Assembly (NCBI RefSeq): GCF_014041995.1
Contig: NZ_CP059492.1
Location: 682,001 to 746,000, forward strand
DNA: 64,000 nucleotides
Direction: 5' to 3'
Source of the DNA: Changpingibacter yushuensis
Lineage (GTDB): Bacteria; Actinomycetota; Actinomycetes; Actinomycetales; Actinomycetaceae
Shown: piece after piece, positions 58,236 to 64,000 of the stretch
Position numbering within the stretch: position 1 is the stretch's first letter
Layout: every line of letters begins with the position of its first letter
Notes under the pieces: model-generated
The model's input: the letters and a program-made list of their open reading frames with translations, nothing else
Databases searched by the model: none
What the model was told of the DNA's origin: nothing
Translations under genes and position numbers: made by a program

Positions 58236-59129
58236 CTAACGCACGTTGTACTGGCTGTACATCTGCATGCCAATGATCGTCTCCGGATGAGGACCAATGA
58301 GTTCCGGCACGGTCACAAGTGTGAACCCTTTTTGCCGCAGACCATCGATGATTCCGGGTATGGCATCCACGGTGGTTGGTTGAATGTCATGCATGAGCAA
58401 AATGGATCCTCGCCGGGCCTGAAGCGCACGTGCCGTCGTCTGAGCGACGTCGCGGTTCTTCCAGTCCTCCGTATCGATGCTCCAGAAGGTTCCGATCTGA
58501 CCACGTGCTTTGAGGGCAGCCATGACTTCCGGGTTCTGGGCTCCGTATGGCGGTCTGACGAGGAGCGGAAGTGGCAATCCAAGGTTTGTCAGCGCTGTAT
58601 TTGTACTGTCAATCTCCTGCGCCACGCCTTGCCAAGAGAGCTTTGAAAGGTCGGCGTGATCCCACGAATGGTTGCCTACCACGTGGCCTTCGGCGATCTC
58701 GCGTTTGACGGTCTTGCCGCGTGCCTCGATGTTCTTTCCCACCACGAAGAAGGTGGCGTGGACATCGCGGGTGGCTAGTTCATCCAGCAGCTTGTCAGTG
58801 TACGGGCCGGGGCCGTCGTCGAAAGTGAGCGCAACGCATTGCTCCACCGTGCAATCGACGGAGGTGGCTGGTGGTAGCGGTGCAACAGGCGGTGCAGTCG
58901 TGGTGGGTGCAGTGGTGCTCGGCTCTATTGTGGTGGGTTTCGCTGTAGTGGGCTTCTGGCTGGGACTAGGACTTGTCGCTGTGGGCGTCGGCGTTCGAGT
59001 TGGTGACGGTGCGGACGCACTGGTGCTGGGGGACGGCGCGGGGCTGGACACCGCTGCGGTACACCCGGTCAACGCGAGCGCGCCAATCCAAGCTGCCAGG
59101 CCAAGCTTCGCAAATCTGCGGGCCTTCAT
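58236..59129 (-). CDS. Polysaccharide deacetylase lipoprotein (NodB domain)
   Basis: Predicted surface lipoprotein that removes acetyl groups from peptidoglycan GlcNAc or another wall polysaccharide. Residues 1-22 are a lipoprotein signal ending in the lipobox LTGC (Cys23). Residues 24-90 form a Pro/Thr/Ser-rich wall-spanning linker. The NodB domain at about 95-285 has TFDDGP (102-107), the metal histidines in HSWDH (154-158), RPPYG and the final LLMHDI. All catalytic residues are in place. Its ATG overlaps the stop of the upstream GNAT gene (ATGA). Actinobacterial and firmicute relatives confer lysozyme resistance, but the substrate here is not proven. Confidence 0.9.
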   Translation of the reverse strand: MKARRFAKLGLAAWIGALALTGCTAAVSSPAPSPSTSASAPSPTRTPTPTATSPSPSQKPTTAKPTTIEPSTTAPTTTAPPVAPLPPATSVDCTVEQCVALTFDDGPGPYTDKLLDELATRDVHATFFVVGKNIEARGKTVKREIAEGHVVGNHSWDHADLSKLSWQGVAQEIDSTNTALTNLGLPLPLLVRPPYGAQNPEVMAALKARGQIGTFWSIDTEDWKNRDVAQTTARALQARRGSILLMHDIQPTTVDAIPGIIDGLRQKGFTLVTVPELIGPHPETIIGMQMYSQYNVR

Positions 59130-59575
59130 TGGTCTTGGTACCGGTAGACGTTGGTCTCACGGAGTTCGAAGCCGCACCGTCGATAGAGTCGGTTTGCAGA
59201 CTCTCTGCTGGGGCGCGAGGTCAGGTCGATAGTCTTGGCACCAATCCTTTTTCCGTGTACAACCGCCGCTTCCACGAGCTTTTGGCCGGCTCCTTGCCCA
59301 CGCGCAGCACCATCGACGACGACGTCCTCGATCCAAGCCCGTTTCCCGGTCGGGATATCAAAAGTTGCAAGGCTGAGCATTCCCAAGATGGGAAGCGAAC
59401 CCTTCTCGTCCGTCACCTCTGACCGGTAGATGAAGAGGTACACATACGGCTGGGCCACAAAGGCTGCGACGGCTTCGGGCGTAAGCGGAGGCGTTGACGC
59501 GGAGAGCTGCGGGATGAGTTTGTTCATTGCCTCGACGAGTTCAGAGCTTGCATTCTCAATGAGTTCGACTGCCAT
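59126..59575 (-). CDS. GNAT-family N-acetyltransferase
   Basis: Small acetyl-CoA-dependent transferase of unknown substrate. The ATG at 59575 (AVELIENASSELVEAMNKLI) follows AAAGGAAA and gives 149 residues. The upstream ATG at 59611 lacks a ribosome site. The acetyl-CoA loop is ARGQGAG near residue 100, after AWIEDVVVDGA, and the C-terminal part has SRESANRLYRRCGFELRETN, typical of the family. It overlaps the deacetylase gene, so the two are translated together. An acetyltransferase beside a deacetylase may act on related substrates, but that is inference. Confidence 0.85.
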   Translation of the reverse strand: MAVELIENASSELVEAMNKLIPQLSASTPPLTPEAVAAFVAQPYVYLFIYRSEVTDEKGSLPILGMLSLATFDIPTGKRAWIEDVVVDGAARGQGAGQKLVEAAVVHGKRIGAKTIDLTSRPSRESANRLYRRCGFELRETNVYRYQDQ

Positions 59576-59682
59576 GAGATTTCCTTTGTGATATGTGGTT
59601 GCAATAAGCAAGTTTGATGATCGGCGCGAGTGATCAACGGGCTGCGCGATCAGGTTGATTCAATGATTCGTTGATGCTTTGA

Positions 59683-61863
59683 TCACAGGTCCGGTACGGA
59701 TTGGAGGTCAGCTAGCCAAGCGGCCGATGATGCATCGGAGGGCATCCGCCAATCGCCGCGCGGAGAAAGTGTTCCTCCGGCTACCACCTTGGGGCCGTTG
59801 GGAAGCGTGGATCGTTTGAACTGATTGGAGAAGAAACGGCGATAGAAGAGTTTCATCCATTGTTTGATCTGGCCAATCGTGTATTCATTGCGTTCGTCAT
59901 CAGGAAATGCCGGAGGCCATTGGCCCACAGTTCTATCGTGCCATGCATGCCAGGCCAAGAAGGCAATGGTGGAAGGTGACATTCCACGGCGGAGCAAATA
60001 GAAGAGGGTGAAGTCCTGCAGTTCGTAGGGTCCGATCTTCTGTTGGGTGGATTGGATGGTCTCGCCGTCTTTTGCCGGGACTAGCTCGGGTGAGATCTCC
60101 GTATCAAGGATCGACTGCAAGGTGGTTCCCACTTCGGACGTGAATTGACCCGAGGCTATGACCCAGCGAATCAGGTGTTGCATGAGGGTCTTGGGAACGC
60201 CGGGGTTGACGTTGTAATGGCTCATCTGGTCGCCAACGCCGAACGTGCACCAGCCCAACGCCAGTTCTGACAGGTCGCCGGTGCCCAGAACAATGCCGTT
60301 GTGTTCGTTCGCGAGTCGGAACAGAAAATCTGTGCGCAGGCCCGCCTGCACGTTCTCGAACGTCACGTCGTACACTTCTTCGCCAGATGCGAATGGGTGT
60401 TTCATGTCTGCCAGCATCTGGTGGGCTGCTGGCCGTATGTCTATCTCTTCGAAGCTCACCCCGAGGCGCCGTGAGAGTTCGATGGCATTGTTCTTGGTGT
60501 GGTCTGTGGTGGCGAATCCGGGCAAGGTGTAAGCCAGAATATCCGTGCGTGGCCGACCTAGCTTGTCCATCGCACGCGCGGCAACAATAAGTGCATGAGT
60601 TGAATCGAGCCCACCCGAAACGCCGATAACGATCTTCGGGTTGCCGATTGCCCGCAGGCGTTGCGCCAGTGCGTGTACCTGAATGTTGTAGGCCTCGTAG
60701 CAATCTTGATGAAGCAGTTCAGGATCGGCGGGAACGAACGGGAAGCGCGCCACGTTGCGCCGCAAGCCGATGTCAGTGTTTGGCGGGTTGAGTGTAAAGG
60801 TAACCGATCGGAATGTGAGTCCACCTGCGCGGTCGGCGTCGGTACGAACATCCAAAGCACGGCGGTTGTCGTCAAAGGAACCTTGGCGCAAACGCTCTTG
60901 GTGGATGGAACCGAGGTCGACGTCGGCGATGGTGCGCTGGACGCCAGCCTGGAAGCGGGCAGAAGCTGCCAGCTCGGTGCCCATCTCATAGATCATGGCT
61001 TGGCCGTCCCATGAGAGATCCGTGGAGGATTCACCTTCACCTGCGGCGGTGTACACATATGCTGCGCTGCAACGCGACGAGGCCGCCTTCACAAGTGAAG
61101 TGCGTTCCGCGGCGCGCCCGACGGTAATGGGTGAACCGGAGATGTTGACCAAGATGTTGGCTCCTGCGAGCGAAGCCTGAGCAGAGGGTGGAACTGGCAC
61201 CCACATGTCTTCACACACTTCAACATGGAACGCGAAGTTCCGGGTGTCCTTGGCGCGGAAAATCAGGTCTGGGCCAAATGGAACCGTTTCGGGTGGGAAG
61301 TCATAGTCGAGGAATGCGTCTAGGTCAGCCTCCGGTCCAGGATGGACTGAGTTGTGGACCGAGGTGGGGAAAGACGGCACGAGCGGCGCCTGTGGGCGCG
61401 AGCCAACGCCTGGAAGCTCGATCTGTTGGGCACGTTGATCATCCCCGCTAGCGAAGTGCCGCTTCTCGTAGAACTCACGGTAATTGGGGAGGTATGACTT
61501 TGGAACCACGCCCAGAACCCGGCCGCGATGGATGACCACGGCGCAGTTATACAGGCGATTGCCTTTCACGAGCGGAGCTCCCAGCACGATGACCGGTAGA
61601 AGATCCACGGAAGCGGCCCGAACCACCTCAAGAGCTTCGAGTACCTGCTTGATGAGCACGTCTTGGAGGAGGAGGTCGTCGATCGCATAGCCCGTAAGGC
61701 TTAGCTCAGGGAACACGGCGAGCGCCACACCTGCCTCCCCGCATTCGCGCGCCACATTCACTGTGGTTGTGGCGTTCTCAAGCGGGCGGACAGGTTGCAC
61801 GGGCACCGTGCAGGCTGCCACTCGGGCAAAGCCATGTGCGTAGACAGAGTAGAAACAGTCCAT
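59683..61863 (-). CDS. nadE: Glutamine-dependent NAD(+) synthetase
   Basis: Last step of NAD synthesis: amidates deamido-NAD using ammonia from glutamine. Two domains are visible. The nitrilase-type glutaminase (residues 1-300) has the triad Glu53 ([10 protein letters not shown]), Lys121 ([11 protein letters not shown]) and Cys216 (EVCEDMW). The synthetase domain has the ATP loop GVSGGLDST near residue 400. The start at 61863 ([20 protein letters not shown]) matches mycobacterial NadE. ATG 61899 would add 12 residues. The box CAAACT lies seven bases before it. It is 726 residues, in a gene group on the minus strand. Confidence 0.93.
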   Translation of the reverse strand: MDCFYSVYAHGFARVAACTVPVQPVRPLENATTTVNVARECGEAGVALAVFPELSLTGYAIDDLLLQDVLIKQVLEALEVVRAASVDLLPVIVLGAPLVKGNRLYNCAVVIHRGRVLGVVPKSYLPNYREFYEKRHFASGDDQRAQQIELPGVGSRPQAPLVPSFPTSVHNSVHPGPEADLDAFLDYDFPPETVPFGPDLIFRAKDTRNFAFHVEVCEDMWVPVPPSAQASLAGANILVNISGSPITVGRAAERTSLVKAASSRCSAAYVYTAAGEGESSTDLSWDGQAMIYEMGTELAASARFQAGVQRTIADVDLGSIHQERLRQGSFDDNRRALDVRTDADRAGGLTFRSVTFTLNPPNTDIGLRRNVARFPFVPADPELLHQDCYEAYNIQVHALAQRLRAIGNPKIVIGVSGGLDSTHALIVAARAMDKLGRPRTDILAYTLPGFATTDHTKNNAIELSRRLGVSFEEIDIRPAAHQMLADMKHPFASGEEVYDVTFENVQAGLRTDFLFRLANEHNGIVLGTGDLSELALGWCTFGVGDQMSHYNVNPGVPKTLMQHLIRWVIASGQFTSEVGTTLQSILDTEISPELVPAKDGETIQSTQQKIGPYELQDFTLFYLLRRGMSPSTIAFLAWHAWHDRTVGQWPPAFPDDERNEYTIGQIKQWMKLFYRRFFSNQFKRSTLPNGPKVVAGGTLSPRGDWRMPSDASSAAWLADLQSVPDL

Positions 61864-61935
61864 GGGTTCCAGTTTGCCAGAAGTGGGCAGGAGGCTCATT
61901 TAGGTGTGGGGGCGATCCGTGTGGGAAGCCACCCG

Positions 61936-62799
61936 TCATCGTCTGATCGGGAGCCTCCACAGTGAGACCGCAATGAGCGCTCCACCACACACCAGTGCCA
62001 CAAGCAAATACTGCGACGCTAGATAGAGAACTTCAACCATCATGTTTGACGAGGACGGCCACGGTATTGAATCGATGGATGGTAGTCCAATTCTGCGTGC
62101 CGCCCATGGCACAACGGTGTTGAGTAGGATGAAGCCGCCAACCGGAATCCACCAGGTAAACCGGACAAACAAGATCGAGCACACGTATCCCACCCACGTC
62201 ACCGTGAGGGAAACAAGGAACGCCAACAGCGGAGCTAGCCACAGCGCGTGTTGGAGAATCGTGCCAGTGAAATCACCTGCCTCCAAACCGATGATGGATG
62301 TGTCTGCGGTGGAATCGGCGAGGGAACTGACCACGAGGTTTCCGGAGAAGTCGCCGTAAACCGTCATGACCACTACACCAATCACCAGAGTCAAGAGTGC
62401 GAGGAACACCGCGTTGAGGATCCAGATCGTGGTGAAGGTTGCAAAGCTCGACTTCCGAGTCATGCCAGAGCCTAGGTAGGTCCGGGTTGTTGCCGCGTCT
62501 ACGATACCCGTGATGAATGAGACGATCGCGATGACCATTCCCAAGACAAGGAATGCGACCAGCCAGGTGGCATCACCGCCGTTGACTTCGATGTGTGGAC
62601 TCAAGACGAAGCTGAAGTCGGTGGAGTCGATTCCTCGGATCACAACGACGAGGTAGGCGATACCTGCCACGATCGCAGGAATCACTATCGAAAAGATCAA
62701 CGTTAGGGCGTTATCGCGAATTCTTGTTCGCACAAGCCTCTGCACGATCGACCAATTGATCAAACGGCCGGGGCTGGAAATGTTGTGTGTTGAAGTCAT
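61936..62799 (-). CDS. ABC transporter permease (YtrC/D-like)
   Basis: Integral membrane protein of 287 residues with about six hydrophobic segments (for example LIFSIVIPAIVAGIAYLVVV near 35-54 and LVAFLVLGMVIAIVSFITGI near 80-99). No conserved transporter motif is readable, but it overlaps the ATPase stop by four bases and has no other gene beyond it in this direction. It is thus the membrane partner of the ATPase. The cargo is unknown. Peptide antibiotics are typical for systems controlled by YtrA-type regulators. Confidence 0.8.
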   Translation of the reverse strand: MTSTHNISSPGRLINWSIVQRLVRTRIRDNALTLIFSIVIPAIVAGIAYLVVVIRGIDSTDFSFVLSPHIEVNGGDATWLVAFLVLGMVIAIVSFITGIVDAATTRTYLGSGMTRKSSFATFTTIWILNAVFLALLTLVIGVVVMTVYGDFSGNLVVSSLADSTADTSIIGLEAGDFTGTILQHALWLAPLLAFLVSLTVTWVGYVCSILFVRFTWWIPVGGFILLNTVVPWAARRIGLPSIDSIPWPSSSNMMVEVLYLASQYLLVALVCGGALIAVSLWRLPIRR

Positions 62800-63560
62800 T
62801 GAATTGCACTCCGTCCCAGTGTGCTGCGTTGTTCGTCTGTGATCGTCAGGTCCATGAGGACCTCGGTTAGATTGGGCAGGCGGCCGTCAAGCATGTGCCG
62901 CATCCGTACCTCGTCCACGTCTCCCATCTCCACCACACGGCCTTGATCAAGGAACACGACGTGATCCAAGAGGTTGTCGATCTCCTCAATGAGATGGGAA
63001 GAAAGAAGGATGGTCCGGGGATAGCGGGTGTAGTCCTCCAAGAGAGTTCGATAGAACAGTTCTCTTGCCACGGCGTCCATTCCGAGGTGAACTTCGTCGA
63101 AGATTGTGACGGGGCAGCGAGAGGCCATCCCGAGCGTGGCGTAGAACGCTGAGCGCTGCCCGCGCGACAACTTGTTGGGCTTCTTCTTTGGGGAGATGGC
63201 GAACATGTCAAGCAGTTGGTAGGCGAAGCCGTCATCCCAAGCTGCTCGCGTATCTCGCCAGAGTGCGAAGGTCTCCTTGATCTTCTCGTCATCGAAGATG
63301 CACGGATCGTCGCCCATGTAGCTGACTGTTGGCATTATCCGCGGGTTTTCGTACACGTGCTGACCGTCGATCAGAACCTGCCCTTCGCCCGGGTGGAGGA
63401 GACCAGCAATCAACAGGCTCAGAGTGGATTTGCCGCATCCATTGCGGCCGAGGAGGCCGGTGATGGAGTTGTGTTCCACGGTAAAGGACACGTCGTGGAG
63501 GACATTGGGACGGTAAATCTCATACTTGAAGCTGACGTTGGCTACGTCTATGGCAGTCAT
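62796..63560 (-). CDS. ABC transporter ATP-binding protein
   Basis: Cytoplasmic ATPase driving the partner permease. The 254 residues have Walker A GRNGCGKST (38-46), Q-loop region SYMGDD, signature LSRGQ (131-135), Walker B VTIFDE (151-156), D-loop HLGMD and the switch histidine in LLSSHLIEE. The D-loop and motif order match the YtrB/BcrA group. It overlaps the regulator gene by four bases upstream and the permease by four downstream, so the three are one operon. Confidence 0.92.
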   Translation of the reverse strand: MTAIDVANVSFKYEIYRPNVLHDVSFTVEHNSITGLLGRNGCGKSTLSLLIAGLLHPGEGQVLIDGQHVYENPRIMPTVSYMGDDPCIFDDEKIKETFALWRDTRAAWDDGFAYQLLDMFAISPKKKPNKLSRGQRSAFYATLGMASRCPVTIFDEVHLGMDAVARELFYRTLLEDYTRYPRTILLSSHLIEEIDNLLDHVVFLDQGRVVEMGDVDEVRMRHMLDGRLPNLTEVLMDLTITDEQRSTLGRSAIQ

Positions 63561-64000
63561 GATTGTTCCCTGTTCATGCTGGAAGTGTTGAGGTTCGTGG
63601 GTGTGCGGCCGGAACTGGTGGGCTGCGTGTGTTCGGCAGGCTGCGCTGTGGCAAGGAAGTCTTGCGCAAGCACCAAGATCTCTTCTGGCGAAAGCCCTAG
63701 CGCGAGGCCTTCCCCAAGGGCAGGGGCAAGTTGGTCGTCAACAAAATGCTCGCGGCCTGCCTCACGCAGGATCTTGGGTGCTCGTGGGGTCACGAACATG
63801 CCAATTCCGCGCCTCTTTTCGACCACGCCGGTATCGACGAGCAGCCCGAACGCCTTGTTTGCGGTGGCAGGGTTGATTCGATACTGCGTTGCGTACTGGG
63901 TAGTAGACATGAGTTGGTCACCAGGTTCGAGTTCGTCGGTCAGGATCTGGTGCCGAATTTCATCGGCAATTTGAAGATAGATCGGGCGATCGTCACTGAA
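63557..64000 (-). CDS. GntR-family transcriptional regulator, YtrA type (5' end cut by window edge)
   Basis: Repressor for the ABC operon it leads. The frame stays open past base 64000, and the visible N-terminal part (FSDDRPIYLQIADEIRHQIL, then TDELEPGDQL) is the beginning of a GntR winged helix, so the ATG at 63910 is an internal methionine. The helix-turn-helix continues with STTQYATQYRINPATANKAF and LVDTGVVEKRRGIGMFV. Only a short C-terminal effector-less tail follows (to 147 visible residues), the YtrA layout. Genes of this type usually respond to cell-wall antibiotics (known for YtrA of Bacillus). Confidence 0.88.
   Translation of the reverse strand, partial: FSDDRPIYLQIADEIRHQILTDELEPGDQLMSTTQYATQYRINPATANKAFGLLVDTGVVEKRRGIGMFVTPRAPKILREAGREHFVDDQLAPALGEGLALGLSPEEILVLAQDFLATAQPAEHTQPTSSGRTPTNLNTSSMNREQS

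Noticed and set aside
63557-63910. GntR gene starting at ATG 63910.
   Set aside because: The frame upstream encodes the first helix of the GntR DNA-binding domain up to the window end, so that ATG is internal.

Overview
The window is a slice of a high-GC Gram-positive (Actinobacteria) chromosome, probably from the Actinomycetaceae near Arcanobacterium or Trueperella. That placement is inferred from the moderate GC content, frequent GTG/TTG starts, Actinobacteria-type RpoB/RpoC and ribosomal proteins, a GuaB3-type IMPDH paralogue, a PpgK-like ROK kinase and a one-subunit type-B SdhC. No rRNA or tRNA gene is present, so the genus cannot be fixed. Almost everything is chromosomal housekeeping. 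I found no phage, transposase, CRISPR array, restriction system or toxin-antitoxin pair.

Layout. 1-13.2 kb: the 3' end of rplJ, then rplL, rpoB, rpoC and the str operon rpsL-rpsG-fusA-tuf, with strong hairpins after rplL, rpoB, rpoC and tuf. 13.5-16.5 kb: a sugar PTS module (a BglG/LicT-type antiterminator interrupted by a one-base frameshift, EIICB, EIIA) lying between tuf and rpsJ. 16.8-32.8 kb: the S10-spc-alpha ribosomal supercluster from rpsJ to rplQ, including secY, adk, map, infA and rpoA. rpsD is missing from the alpha part. 32.8-35.7 kb: an inverted PpgK-like kinase, then truA and rplM-rpsI.

35.8-45.6 kb: cell-wall and cofactor genes (glmM, divergent coaA, glmS, nnr, alr) running into the t6A genes tsaE and tsaB, an unknown single-pass membrane protein and a RimI-like acetyltransferase. 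45.8-49.3 kb: sdhCAB, inserted between rimI and tsaD. 49.4-54.7 kb: tsaD, an orphan CIRCE-controlled groES, guaB, an antiparallel DnaQ-like exonuclease and guaB3. 54.8-58.1 kb: aspA facing a class I fumarase. 58.2-64.0 kb (minus strand): a polysaccharide deacetylase lipoprotein, a GNAT protein, glutamine-dependent nadE, and an ABC ATPase/permease pair behind a YtrA-type GntR regulator that is cut by the window edge.

How the genes fit together. The first 35 kb makes the transcription and translation machinery. glmS and glmM lead to glucosamine-1-phosphate, and alr supplies D-alanine for the wall. tsaB, tsaD and tsaE make the t6A tRNA modification. aspA, fum and sdhCAB form an aspartate/malate to fumarate to succinate route suited to a facultative anaerobe. 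Many first-of-operon genes (glmS, coaA, sdhC, tsaD, guaB, guaB3, the exonuclease, truA) have a TANNNT-like box 6-8 nt before the start codon and no Shine-Dalgarno, which predicts leaderless mRNAs. Genes inside operons instead carry GGAGG-like sites or overlapping ATGA/GTGA junctions. The main anomalies are the frameshifted antiterminator, the shared CATG start of truA and the opposing kinase, three separate insertions into conserved gene orders, a coding minisatellite in rplQ, and small non-coding duplications after map and aspA.
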